Of a stretch of DNA of 20,203 bases, positions 1 through 7,166 are shown piece by piece. Below the pieces are notes generated by a model. The model was not told the origin of the DNA, searched no databases, and saw nothing but the letters and a program-made list of their open reading frames with translations. Location of the stretch: the NCBI GenBank assembly GCA_031290405.1, contig JAITNO010000171.1, positions 1-20,203 on the forward strand. The letters run 5' to 3'. The position numbers and the translations under genes are program-made. The DNA comes from Spirochaetaceae bacterium (GTDB taxonomy: Bacteria > Spirochaetota > Spirochaetia > Treponematales > Breznakiellaceae). Position 1 is the stretch's first letter; each line of letters starts with the position of its first letter.

Positions 1-54
1 ATAATAAACAACGAAAACAAGGCCCGGCTTGACAATCAGCTTCGCGACATGTAA
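1..54 (+). CDS. Possible 3' end of a gene running in from the left edge
   Basis: An open frame from the first base ends at TAA (52-54) and would encode a 17-residue tail ending in NKARLDNQLRDM. The composition looks protein-like (charged, Asn/Gln-rich), but 17 codons are too few to identify a family. A run of seven T follows the stop. After the stop, 55-190 stays open in the same frame up to the TAA at 175-177, and another frame reads an acidic peptide between stops at 96-98 and 180-182. Neither has a credible start, so they may be decayed coding sequence. Confidence 0.3.
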   Translation: MINNENKARLDNQLRDM

Positions 55-191
55 TTTTTTTACCTGACTAACCCAACGACAACAAATTGTGTTTCTAATG
101 GAGACTGGAAGATAGCAAAAGGTTTGTTGAAACGGAAGACGACGAAAGTGACGTCGGGTTGGACGTCGAGCTAAAGAATGAAGAATGAGAG

Positions 192-294
192 CCGCCGCCC
201 CGCGAGGGGCGGCGGGGGTGAAGAAAGAGAGCCTCCGGTGATAAGCCGGAGGGGGAAGATAAGAGGGAGCAAGCGGGAGCTTGCTCCCTCTTAT
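192..294. repeat. Three consecutive stem-loops ahead of protease gene 1 (copy A)
   Basis: Three inverted repeats follow one another. Hairpin 1 (192-215) has 10-bp perfect arms CCGCCGCCCC/GGGGCGGCGG around GCGA. Hairpin 2 (232-252) has 7-bp arms CCTCCGG/CCGGAGG around TGATAAG. Hairpin 3 (259-294) has 16-bp perfect arms around GGGA, with AT-rich ends. The same series in the same order precedes the second protease gene (774-884). Hairpin 3 resembles an intrinsic terminator but its T-tract is short; it may isolate the downstream gene from upstream transcription. Confidence 0.8.
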
Positions 295-309
295 TATGTG
301 ATGTATGAT
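281..309 (+). promoter_or_regulatory. Promoter-like sequence for protease gene 1
   Basis: TTGCTC (281-286) and TATGAT (304-309) are separated by 17 bp, giving a sigma-70-like pair with a good -10 and weak -35. The -35 lies in the 3' arm of hairpin 3. The same arrangement recurs at 880-908, which supports it. Confidence 0.4.
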
Positions 310-335
310 GGGAGAAATTGTTAGAGGAGATTAAA

Positions 336-746
336 ATGAGTACATTTAGAGAAGAGATTACTTTGGAAAATCCCGTGGATGCGGGAATGGCACGGCGTGG
401 GGTTATCAAGGATACGGAAGTGCGAAAAGTCACGGTGAAGGCGTTGGTGGACACCGGCGCATGGACGCTGGTGATCAACGAGGAAACACGCGCAAGGCTG
501 GGCTTGGATGTTCTATATACAGACACATCGGAAGTTGCCAACGGTGTTGTAACCGGTTTAGTAACCGAGCCGGTCAATATTTACTGGAAAGACCGCTATA
601 CCGGCTGCAATGCCTTCGTGCTACCCGATGAAACAGAGGTGCTTTTCGGTGCGCTTCCCTTGGAAGGCATGGACGTGCTGGTGGACCCCAAACATGAGCG
701 ACTAATCGGAGCCCACGGTGATAAGCCGATGCGGATAGTGAAGTAG
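336..746 (+). CDS. Retropepsin-like (clan AA) aspartic protease family protein, copy 1
   Basis: A 136-residue protein with the single-domain retropepsin-like signature ALVDTGA, with the catalytic Asp at residue 39 (D39-T40-G41), and the C-terminal block MDVLVDPKHERLIG common in the bacterial clan AA family. Such proteases act as homodimers, each chain giving one Asp-Thr-Gly. There is no signal peptide or membrane segment, so it should be cytoplasmic. The ATG at 336 is preferred over the upstream TTG at 318 because GAGGAGA (324-330) sits five bases ahead of it. The substrate is unknown. The conserved N-terminal motif DAGMARRGVIK is shared with the paralogue at 940, the two proteins being most alike over their first 45 residues. 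Family assignment is confident; proteolytic activity is inferred. Confidence 0.85.
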   Translation: MSTFREEITLENPVDAGMARRGVIKDTEVRKVTVKALVDTGAWTLVINEETRARLGLDVLYTDTSEVANGVVTGLVTEPVNIYWKDRYTGCNAFVLPDETEVLFGALPLEGMDVLVDPKHERLIGAHGDKPMRIVK

Positions 747-773
747 CGGCGGAAGAGAGAAGAATGAGATCCC

Positions 774-884
774 CCGCCCCGCGAGGGGCGGCGGTGAAGA
801 AAAAGAGCCTCCGGTGATAAGCCGGAGGGGGAAGAAGAATGAAGTAAAGGCACAACAGCGCAAGCGTAAGCTTGCGCTGTTGTG
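774..884. repeat. Three consecutive stem-loops ahead of protease gene 2 (copy B)
   Basis: This repeats the hairpin series of 192-294. Hairpin 1 (774-791) keeps only 7 bp because the outer 5' arm has changed. Hairpin 2 (808-828) is identical in stem and loop to copy A. Hairpin 3 (851-884) has 15-bp perfect arms around GTAA, but its sequence differs from copy A except for the loop-proximal GCAAGC/GCTTGC. Conserved pairing with different bases suggests selection on structure. Confidence 0.8.
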
Positions 885-908
885 GTTTTGTGCTGTGGCG
901 TGTATACT
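880..908 (+). promoter_or_regulatory. Promoter-like sequence for protease gene 2
   Basis: TTGTGG (880-885) and TATACT (903-908) are 17 bp apart. As in copy A, the -35 lies in the 3' arm of the third hairpin and the -10 about 30 bp before the start codon. Confidence 0.4.
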
Positions 909-939
909 GTTTGTAAAACATGATTGCAAGGAGAATCTT

Positions 940-1383
940 ATGGGTGAAGTAGTAGAAAAAATTACACTGGTGAATGCCATTGATGCGGGTATGGCCCGGC
1001 GAGGCGTCATCAAAGAGGCGGATGTGCGACAAGTTACGGTGGATGCGTTGGTAGACACCGGCGCGGGACCGCTCGTTATCACCGAGGCATTACGCTTGCA
1101 ACTCGGACTGGAGATAGAAAAGGAAGATGAGGTGCATCTTGCCGGTGACATACCGCTAAAATGTACCAAAGCCGAATTGGTTGACATCCACTGGGAAGAC
1201 AGGTATACCTCAAGCCGCCCGATAGTCTTTCCAAAAGGACACGAAACCCTTCTGGGTGTCATCCCGCTGGAAGACATGGATCTGCTGGTAAACCCCGTCG
1301 ACCGCTGTCTGCAAGGCGTCCACGGCGCCAAGTGGCTCCACATGGTACGCTCGGCAAGCATCCGCTCGGTAATGAATAATTAG
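940..1383 (+). CDS. Retropepsin-like (clan AA) aspartic protease family protein, copy 2
   Basis: A 147-residue paralogue of the gene at 336. It keeps ITLxNxxDAGMARRGVIK and ALVDTGAG with catalytic Asp39, and the later blocks WEDRYT and LEDMDLLVNP. In the C-terminal block, VDP has become VNP and the tail is about 12 residues longer. The ATG at 940 has a good ribosome binding site, AAGGAGA (928-934). An in-frame extension back to 814 runs through the hairpins and is not credible. The gene lies 193 bp after copy 1 on the same strand, with its own hairpins and promoter-like sequence, so this appears to be a tandem duplication of a whole unit. Function beyond the family is unknown. Confidence 0.85.
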   Translation: MGEVVEKITLVNAIDAGMARRGVIKEADVRQVTVDALVDTGAGPLVITEALRLQLGLEIEKEDEVHLAGDIPLKCTKAELVDIHWEDRYTSSRPIVFPKGHETLLGVIPLEDMDLLVNPVDRCLQGVHGAKWLHMVRSASIRSVMNN

Positions 1384-1731
1384 GAAGATGAAGAACGGTA
1401 ACAGGGGTAACCACCCTACGGGCGGCCGCTCCCACGCCGTTCACGCGGCGCAAAATACTGTTTAATCAGCCAGCCCTGCGCCCGTCGCGAAGCCGACCCA
1501 CAATCCCGTCGAACCGCCCGTGGGCAACCCATTGCGGCCCAGCAACAAGTCATTGCGGCCCGGCAATAAATTGAAAAAGCCCGTGAAAAAGTTGCTCACG
1601 GGCGCGGGCGCCCTCGTCACGGGCGCAAAAAATCCGCCCACGCCTAAGCGGGCGTCGGCTGCGAGTAAGTGCGGAGAATGCTCCGGCGCAGGCGATGCGT
1701 CCCTCTGCAAAAGGTGAGCGTTGAGGCGTCA
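1384..1731. other. Intergenic stretch without a convincing gene
   Basis: No ORF here has both a start with a ribosome binding site and recognisable protein similarity. Visible structure includes the inverted pair GAACGG/CCGTTC flanking 1393-1441, two adjacent 21-bp direct copies beginning ATTGCGGCCC (about 1530-1571), and repeated CACGGGCGC at about 1598-1627. One plus-strand frame (GTG 1520 to 1717, 65 aa) is strongly basic and Lys/Pro-rich with a CxxC pair near its end. It has no Shine-Dalgarno sequence and I do not call it a gene. Confidence 0.5.
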
Positions 1732-1764
1732 AAAGGCCCTCCGCATGGCCTGTGGAGGGTCTTT
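1732..1764. terminator. Terminator-like hairpin after the atp genes
   Basis: An 11-bp stem (one G-U pair) joins 1732-1742 and 1754-1764, with an 11-base loop and CCCTCC/GGAGGG as core. Read on the minus strand, the stem ends in CCTTTTG, a short T-tract, about 100 bp beyond the atpH stop. It can also terminate plus-strand transcription. Confidence 0.6.
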
Positions 1765-1864
1765 CATCGCGAGGGGGCTGAGGACAAGGCAGGAGGAGGT
1801 CGCGCGGCAACAGGCGGCGGCGTGAGGGCCGGGCGGCGCCTGACGCCAAGCCGCTTTCCCGGGC

Positions 1865-2395
1865 TCAGCGTCGTAGGCCGTTGTAGAAAGATGCGAGGGC
1901 TCCGGATAGGCTGCAGTCGAGCATTTCGTCGTCTATGGTAAGGCGGCAGCCTCCGAGCAATTGGGGCGCCAGTACGACGTGGAGGCGGACGTCTGCGGCG
2001 CCTGAGGCGCGGCACAGGGATGTTTTGAGTGCGTCGAGGAAGGGGGCCGACAGCGGCAGGGCGGCGTCGAGCCGCGCGCCCAGGATGTGGGCTTTTTTGT
2101 CGGCCAGGCGCTGGATTTCTTGAATGATGCTGTCGGCGTGGCCTAGCGCGCCGCGCTTGACGAGGAGGCAGAGGAGGGCCCGCGCGGCTTCTACGCCGCT
2201 GCTTTGTTCCCGATAGCCTGCCGCCAGAAGCGCCTTGTCGAAGGCCCTTGCCGCCCGGGCGGCGGCGGCGCCGGATGCGTCGGGGGGGGCCCTTTTCAAG
2301 GCCGAGGCGGCGCAGACGAGGAAGGACAGTCCTTCATCTGCGCCGTCTTCGGCCCTGCGGATGAAGGCTTCCGCCCAGCGGTCTTTGGGGAACAT
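1865..2395 (-). CDS. atpH: F-type ATP synthase delta subunit (F1 stalk)
   Basis: A 176-residue protein, close to the usual length of about 175-180. It is placed by its position after atpF and by the C-terminal region LAPQLLGGCRLTIDDEMLDCS, matching the subunit delta/OSCP C-terminal block (a Gly-rich turn, then an Asp-x-Ser segment). Most of the protein is Ala/Leu-rich helix, as expected for a fast-evolving stator subunit. The ATG at 2395 overlaps the atpF stop (TGATG), indicating translational coupling; the longer frame reaching 2542 lies inside atpF and is rejected. It is the last atp gene here: no alpha, gamma, beta or epsilon gene follows, and a terminator-like hairpin comes next. Confidence 0.85.
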   Translation of the reverse strand: MFPKDRWAEAFIRRAEDGADEGLSFLVCAASALKRAPPDASGAAAARAARAFDKALLAAGYREQSSGVEAARALLCLLVKRGALGHADSIIQEIQRLADKKAHILGARLDAALPLSAPFLDALKTSLCRASGAADVRLHVVLAPQLLGGCRLTIDDEMLDCSLSGALASFYNGLRR

Positions 2396-2898
2396 CAGAA
2401 GCGCCGCCGGGCGTCGGGCGCGGACTGCTCGCGGAGGGCCTGCTCGGCCAGGCGCTCGGCGTCCTTTCCGGTGATTTCCCGCTGAAGGAGCTTTGCCGTC
2501 GCGGTAAGCACGAGCCGCACGGCGTCGGCCCGAAACGCGCATACGGCCGCCTCGCGTTCCGCCGCGATCTGCTTGCGCGCCGCTTTGAGCTGGGACGCGG
2601 CCTGCGCTTCTCCCTGTTCTGCAATCAGCGTTGCGCGTTTTTCCGCAGTTTCCCGCGCGCTGCGGAGTATTGCCTGCGCCTGCGCCTCGGCGCTCTTCAG
2701 CTTTTCCTGGTAGGCGGCGAGGAGGGCGGCCGCGTCTTCCCGCGTCTGCGCCGCCTTTTCCAAATCATCGCGGATCTTCGCGCCTCGCGCGGCGATAAAC
2801 GCGGAGACCCGCTTGAAGAGAATCGCCCTAAGGATGAAGAAGAGCAGCGCCAGGTTGATGAGCGTTATGACGACGGTGACGGGGTCGAAGTTGAGCAT
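2395..2898 (-). CDS. atpF: F-type ATP synthase subunit b (Fo stator)
   Basis: A 167-residue protein of usual length. One N-terminal membrane helix (about residues 8-28, VTVVITLINLALLFFILRAI) is followed by a long charged, Ala/Glu/Lys/Arg-rich helix to the C-terminus, the standard subunit b plan. It forms the peripheral stalk linking subunit a to delta and alpha. It starts 6 bp after the atpE stop and overlaps atpH by one base. No second b-type gene (b') is present. Confidence 0.93.
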   Translation of the reverse strand: MLNFDPVTVVITLINLALLFFILRAILFKRVSAFIAARGAKIRDDLEKAAQTREDAAALLAAYQEKLKSAEAQAQAILRSARETAEKRATLIAEQGEAQAASQLKAARKQIAAEREAAVCAFRADAVRLVLTATAKLLQREITGKDAERLAEQALREQSAPDARRRF

Positions 2899-2904
2899 GG
2901 CCGG

Positions 2905-3132
2905 CTATATCTTCGCGTAGAGGAGAAAGGCGATAACCAAGCCGTAGATGGCCGTCGACTCGGCGAGCGCGACGCCGACGAAGAAGAAAGGCAGCATCTT
3001 AGGCTGAGCCTCCGGCTGGCGCGCGATGGATTGCAACAGCCCTGCCGTCGCGATTCCGATGCCGATTCCCGCGCCAAGCCCTGTTACAACGGCAATTCCC
3101 GCCCCAATGGCGGCAAACATAGATACATTCAT
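2905..3132 (-). CDS. atpE: F-type ATP synthase subunit c (rotor ring)
   Basis: A 75-residue, two-helix proteolipid. The first helix is Gly-rich (GAGIGIGIA), the polar loop is ARQPEA, and the second helix carries the ion-binding Glu58 in LAESTAIYGLVIA. E58-S59-T60-x-x-Y63 matches the Na+-coordinating set of Ilyobacter/Propionigenium c subunits, but the first-helix Gln of those proteins is replaced by Ile25, so ion specificity is open. I chose the ATG at 3132, five bases after AAGGAG; the in-frame GTG at 3138 abuts that site and is unlikely. It lies 29 bp after atpB. Confidence 0.95.
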   Translation of the reverse strand: MNVSMFAAIGAGIAVVTGLGAGIGIGIATAGLLQSIARQPEAQPKMLPFFFVGVALAESTAIYGLVIAFLLYAKI

Positions 3133-3161
3133 AATCACTCCTTAAAAGGCAGTCGCGGCGC

Positions 3162-3893
3162 TTAGTCGTCGCCGACGGCGCACGCTTCTGAAACATACAA
3201 CACAGACAAGAACACAAAGATCGCCGCCTGCAAAAGGCCGTCGAAAAAATCAAAGTAAAGCGAAAAAACAGGCGGCAGCCCCACCGGAACAATCCCCGTG
3301 ATAAGAACCATCAGTATCATGCCGCCGAGTATGTTGCCAAAAAGCCGCAGGCTGAGCGAAAGCAGCCGCGTCCCATACTCCATAAGGTTAAACGGCAGCA
3401 TGAAGGGCACCGGGTAGACGAGCTTTTTCAGCCAGCCGACCGGCCCCCTCGAGGCAAAGCCAAAAAACAAGGTCATCAGGATCGTCATGCAGGCAAGCGG
3501 CGCCGTTACATTGACGTCCCGCGTCGGCGGTTTAATCGCAAAAGGCGCGCGGTATTCGGCCCCCAAAAAAGAAAACTCAACGGGCGTCAAAAACCCCACG
3601 ACGTTCGACAGCAGCAGGAAAAGGAAAAGCGTCCCCATGTACGGGCCCAGAAAACGCGCCCAGCGTCCAAAGCGCTCCTTCGCAAACCCATCCAGCGCCT
3701 CCACCCCCGCCTCGACCAGGCACTGCGCGCCCACCGGCGCAAGCCGCATCCCCTTCGTGGCCGCAAGCGCAAGGGCAATCAGCGCAAGCATCACACACCA
3801 CGAAACCACGACCGTTTCCGTAATCGCAAGCCCCCCAAAAAGGGGAATGGCAAACACAATGTCATAGCCAAGATCGTTCACAAGGGAGAGCAT
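3162..3893 (-). CDS. atpB: F-type ATP synthase subunit a (Fo ion channel)
   Basis: A 243-residue multi-helix membrane protein. Diagnostic motifs are KPPTRDVNVTAPLA (about 121-134) and SLRLFGNILGG (181-191) with the essential Arg183 facing the c-ring Glu. The hydrophobic segments fit the usual 5-6 helices. It would form the ion half-channels with subunit c. The ATG at 3893 has no good ribosome binding site, so the start is the least certain part. No atpI lies upstream; the next gene, purM, is divergent. Confidence 0.94.
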   Translation of the reverse strand: MLSLVNDLGYDIVFAIPLFGGLAITETVVVSWCVMLALIALALAATKGMRLAPVGAQCLVEAGVEALDGFAKERFGRWARFLGPYMGTLFLFLLLSNVVGFLTPVEFSFLGAEYRAPFAIKPPTRDVNVTAPLACMTILMTLFFGFASRGPVGWLKKLVYPVPFMLPFNLMEYGTRLLSLSLRLFGNILGGMILMVLITGIVPVGLPPVFSLYFDFFDGLLQAAIFVFLSVLYVSEACAVGDD

Positions 3894-4187
3894 AGCCGCT
3901 TGGAGAACAATCGTCTAGGGGAGGAGGGGGGCGCTCCCCCCGCTGGCGACGTGCTCGGTGCAACTGGAGACTTTCGGAGGCTGAACCAACTTGCCCGGTG
4001 CACAGAACGGCTCCCCCGAGCGGCTCGGGGACTCCCCCGAATGGCTCGGGGGGCGTTGCGGCGACGGACGCCGGGGCCGGCGACGGGGGCAGGCCGTTCG
4101 ACAGGCTCAGGGTTCGGCTTCGTGAAGGGCGCCGGGCGCTCATCGCTCATCTTTTTCCCTCGTCTCTTTTCTCTCGCAGGGCCGCCA
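3894..4187. other. GC-rich divergent intergenic region between atpB and purM, with hairpins
   Basis: No gene supported. It contains a GGGGGG-CGCT-CCCCCC hairpin (3926-3941) and two adjacent near-identical hairpins, 4014-4030 and 4034-4052, each of the form CCCCGA-5 bases-TCGGGG. At 4094-4117 lies a sequence containing TTCGACAGGCTCAGGGTTCG, which I recall as a dispersed intergenic repeat in many bacterial genomes. Open frames through this region on both strands are low-complexity Arg/Pro/Gly-rich and look like GC-driven artefacts. Confidence 0.6.
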
Positions 4188-4216
4188 TTGCCCAAAAGCG
4201 GGCTTTGCGATAGAAT
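4188..4216 (+). promoter_or_regulatory. Promoter of the pur operon
   Basis: TTGCCC (4188-4193) and TAGAAT (4211-4216) are separated by 17 bp, a good sigma-70 match. Transcription should start near 4223, which is the purM GTG itself, implying a leaderless message. No purine riboswitch-like leader is possible in so short a space. Confidence 0.6.
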
Positions 4217-4222
4217 GGGCGC

Positions 4223-5281
4223 GTGGAAACGAGTAAGAGCTTTAGCGAAAGCTATAAAAATGCGGGCGTTGACATCCAGGCGGGCTACGAGGCCGTCCGC
4301 CTGATGAAAAAGCACGTGGAGCGGACGAACAGACCCGGCGTACTTTCGGGGCTGGGCGGGTTCGGCGGGCTGTTCGAGCTTGACCTGGCGGAGACGCCGC
4401 ATCCGGTGCTGGTGTCGGGCACGGACGGCGTGGGCACGAAGTTGCGGGTGGCCTTCCTGCTGGACAGGCACGACACGGTCGGCATCGATTGCGTCGCCAT
4501 GTGCGTGAACGATGTTGTTTGTTCGGGTGCGCGGCCGCTGGTGTTCCTCGATTACATTGCCTGCGGGAAGAACGAGCCGCGTAAAATTGCGGCCATCGTG
4601 GAGGGCGTGGCCGAGGGGTGCGTTCAGGCGGGGTGCGTTCTTTCGGGCGGCGAAACGGCGGAGATGCCGGGCTTCTATGCGGGCGATGAATACGATCTTG
4701 CCGGTTTTGCCGTCGGCGTTGTGGATAAGGCGAAGATCTTTGACAACGCCATGATTCGCGAAGGCGACGCGGTGATTGCCCTTCCAAGCTCCGGTCTCCA
4801 CTCCAACGGTTTTTCGCTTGTAAGGCGTGTGTTTGGGCTTGACGATGCGGCATCCGCCAGCAAGGCGTTGGGCGATTATAAAAGCGTTCTGGGGAAGACG
4901 CTCGGCGAAGAATTGCTCATCCCTACGAGGATATATGTAAAGCCGCTGTTGGCGCTGGCTGAGGGGGTTGCGGTTATGGGGGCCTGCCATATTACGGGCG
5001 GGGGATTTTACGAAAACATCCCCCGCTGCCTCCCCGATCATCTTTCCATCAGGATAAAGAAATCCGCGGTAAGGTCGCCTGCGATATTCGGTCTTCTTGC
5101 GGAGAGGGGGGGGATAAGCGAGCGCGATATGTTCAACACGTTCAACATGGGGGTGGGGATGGTTGTTGTTGTAAGGAACGATGATGGCGCGCGGGCGCTG
5201 TCCATACTGAAGGGGCATGGGGTGGACGCCTATGCGGTGGGCGAGCTTGTGTCCGGCTGCGGTGGGGTGGAGCTGGCATGA
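4223..5281 (+). CDS. purM: Phosphoribosylformylglycinamidine cyclo-ligase (AIR synthetase)
   Basis: A 352-residue enzyme converting FGAM plus ATP to aminoimidazole ribotide, the step after PurL. Recognised by SYKNAGVDI near the N-terminus, the ATP/phosphate loop SGTDGVGTKL (65-74), MCVNDVVCSGARPLVFLDYI (93-112) and SGGETAEMPGFY. Length is normal (about 345). The GTG at 4223 fits the family N-terminus and sits where transcription is predicted to begin; no ribosome binding site can be seen. Early codons contain an AGCTTT/AAAGCT hairpin (4238-4253). First gene of purM-N-D-L; the stop overlaps purN by ATGA. Confidence 0.96.
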   Translation: METSKSFSESYKNAGVDIQAGYEAVRLMKKHVERTNRPGVLSGLGGFGGLFELDLAETPHPVLVSGTDGVGTKLRVAFLLDRHDTVGIDCVAMCVNDVVCSGARPLVFLDYIACGKNEPRKIAAIVEGVAEGCVQAGCVLSGGETAEMPGFYAGDEYDLAGFAVGVVDKAKIFDNAMIREGDAVIALPSSGLHSNGFSLVRRVFGLDDAASASKALGDYKSVLGKTLGEELLIPTRIYVKPLLALAEGVAVMGACHITGGGFYENIPRCLPDHLSIRIKKSAVRSPAIFGLLAERGGISERDMFNTFNMGVGMVVVVRNDDGARALSILKGHGVDAYAVGELVSGCGGVELA

Positions 5282-5880
5282 GGCGGCGGGTCGCGGTTTT
5301 GGTTTCGGGCGGCGGGTCTAATCTGCAAGCCATTATCGATGCGGAAAGGGGTGGGGCTTTGCCTCACGTCGAGCTTGCAGTGGTTGTGTCTTCTTCAAAG
5401 GGGGCTTTTGCGCTGCGGCGCGCGGAAGAGGCGGGGGTTAAAACGTGTGTGCTGGAAAGGGGCTATGTCGACGGGCGTTTTGACGGGGTGGGATACGATG
5501 AGGGTCTCTGCGCGATATTGAGGGAAAACGGGATTGAGGTTGTGGTTCTGGCGGGTTTCCTGGTTGTTCTGGGGGCTGGGGTGTTGGACGCATGGAAAAA
5601 CAGGATTATTAACGTTCATCCGAGTCTTTTGCCTTCCTTTGGCGGCGCGGGTTGCTACGGGCTTAATGTGCATAAAAGGGCTCTTGAGCGGGGTGTGAAG
5701 GTTTCCGGCGCGACGGTGCACATCGTCGACGGGGCGCTTGACGGGGGGAGGATCCTCGAACAGAGGGCGGTTGCGGTCCGCCCTGGCGACGTTCCCGAAA
5801 CGTTGCAACGGCGCGTTATGGAAGAGGCTGAGTGGATCATCCTGCCTCAAGCATTGGAGGTTCTATGCGAAACGCTTTGA
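5278..5880 (+). CDS. purN: Phosphoribosylglycinamide formyltransferase (GAR transformylase, folate-dependent)
   Basis: A 200-residue enzyme transferring the formyl group from 10-formyl-THF to GAR. The N-terminal phosphate-binding segment is VLVSGGGSNLQAII (7-20). Catalytic residues Asn112 and His114 are in INVHPSLLP, and Asp155 in ALDGG. The loop after HPSLLP is of the longer GGAGCYGLNVHKRAL type that I associate with anaerobes rather than the E. coli form. ATG overlaps the purM stop (ATGA) and the 3' end overlaps purD by 16 bp, so translation is probably coupled. Confidence 0.95.
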   Translation: MRRRVAVLVSGGGSNLQAIIDAERGGALPHVELAVVVSSSKGAFALRRAEEAGVKTCVLERGYVDGRFDGVGYDEGLCAILRENGIEVVVLAGFLVVLGAGVLDAWKNRIINVHPSLLPSFGGAGCYGLNVHKRALERGVKVSGATVHIVDGALDGGRILEQRAVAVRPGDVPETLQRRVMEEAEWIILPQALEVLCETL

Positions 5881-7166
5881 ATGTGGCGGTTATTGGGTCG
5901 GGCGGGCGGGAACACGCCATTGTCAAGAAGCTCCGCGAAAGCGTCCGCGTGGCGGGGCTGTACGCTCTTCCGGGCAATGCGGGCATGAAGGGCCAGGCGG
6001 AGTTGGTTCCGATAAGGGCGACCGACGTTGCCGGCGCGGTGCGCTTCTGCGCGGAGAACGGGGTTGATTTTGTGGTGGTAACGCCGGACGACCCGCTCGC
6101 CCTGGGCATGGTGGACGCGCTCGAAGCGGCGGGGATTCCTTCATTCGGCCCGAATAAGGCTGCGGCCCGAATCGAGGCGAGCAAGGTGTTCGCAAAAGAT
6201 CTGATGAAGAAGCATGGCATACCCACGGCATCCTACGAGGCTTTTGACGACGCCGAAGATGCTCTCCGGTATGTAAAGAACTATTTTGCAAGCGGCAGGG
6301 ATTCGGTGGTCGTCAAGGCGGACGGGCTTGCGCTGGGGAAGGGCGTTACCCTGTGCCACAGTTGTAAAGAGGCGGAAGACGCCCTGGTGATGACGATGAA
6401 GGAAAAGAAATTCGGCGACAGCGGGAACAGGGTTGTTATTGAAGAATGCCTCGAGGGGCCGGAGGCAAGCGTGCTCGCCTTTTGCGACGGAAAGACGCTC
6501 GTTCCCATGGTGAGCAGCATGGACCATAAGAGGGCTCTGGACGGGGACAGGGGCCCTAATACCGGCGGCATGGGGACGATTGCCCCGAATCCTTTTTATA
6601 CGAGTGCGATTGCAGGCGAATGTATGGAAAAGATTTTTATCCCGACGGTGGAAGCCATGCGGGAAAGCGGCTCCCCGTTCAAAGGCTGCCTGTACTTTGG
6701 TTTGATGCTGACGAAAGACGGACCGAAAACGATTGAATACAATTGCAGGTTCGGCGATCCTGAGACGCAGGTTGTGTTGCCGCTCCTGGAAGGCGATTTG
6801 CTGGAAATAATGCTGCGCTGCGCTGACGGAACGTTGGACGCGGCGCAGGTGCGTTTTTCAAAGGGGGCGGCGGCCTGCGTTGTCATGGCGTCGGGGGGGT
6901 ATCCTGGACAGTATGCGAACGGGTTTGCGATACGAGGCATTGACGACGCGCAAAAGCTGGACGGCATAACGGTATACTGCGCGGGCGTTGTGGAAAAAGA
7001 CGGCGCGCTTGCGACGGGGGGTGGGCGGGTCCTCGGCGTTGCGGCAAAGGCGGATACTCTGAAGGATGCGGTGGCAAACGCATATAAGGCTGTGGAAAAG
7101 GTTCATTTTGAAAACGCGCACTACAGGAAAGATATAGGAACGTATGGTCTACAGAGTTTACGTTGA
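5865..7166 (+). CDS. purD: Phosphoribosylamine-glycine ligase (GAR synthetase)
   Basis: A 433-residue ATP-grasp enzyme joining glycine to phosphoribosylamine. Motifs are VAVIGSGGREHAIV at the N-terminus, VVVKADGLALGKGV (ATP-grasp lysine), RGPNTGGMGTIAPNPF, and the metal-binding EYNCRFGDPETQ. The ATG at 5865 follows TTGGAGG (5854-5860) and matches the family N-terminus; the frame also reads back to 5832 inside purN, which is rejected. It overlaps purL by 23 bp. Confidence 0.96.
   Translation: MRNALNVAVIGSGGREHAIVKKLRESVRVAGLYALPGNAGMKGQAELVPIRATDVAGAVRFCAENGVDFVVVTPDDPLALGMVDALEAAGIPSFGPNKAAARIEASKVFAKDLMKKHGIPTASYEAFDDAEDALRYVKNYFASGRDSVVVKADGLALGKGVTLCHSCKEAEDALVMTMKEKKFGDSGNRVVIEECLEGPEASVLAFCDGKTLVPMVSSMDHKRALDGDRGPNTGGMGTIAPNPFYTSAIAGECMEKIFIPTVEAMRESGSPFKGCLYFGLMLTKDGPKTIEYNCRFGDPETQVVLPLLEGDLLEIMLRCADGTLDAAQVRFSKGAAACVVMASGGYPGQYANGFAIRGIDDAQKLDGITVYCAGVVEKDGALATGGGRVLGVAAKADTLKDAVANAYKAVEKVHFENAHYRKDIGTYGLQSLR

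Noticed and set aside
814..939. N-terminal extension of protease copy 2
   Set aside because: It would translate the hairpin region; ATG 940 has a good ribosome binding site and matches the paralogue's start.
1520..1717. 65-residue basic protein with a CxxC pair
   Set aside because: GTG start without a ribosome binding site, internal short repeats, and no recognisable family.
3862..4143. atpI candidate upstream of atpB
   Set aside because: The minus-strand frame is low-complexity Ser/Pro/Arg-rich, without the membrane helices of AtpI.
3878..5218. 446-residue minus-strand ORF opposite purM
   Set aside because: Shadow of purM; His/Arg/Pro-rich with no family features.
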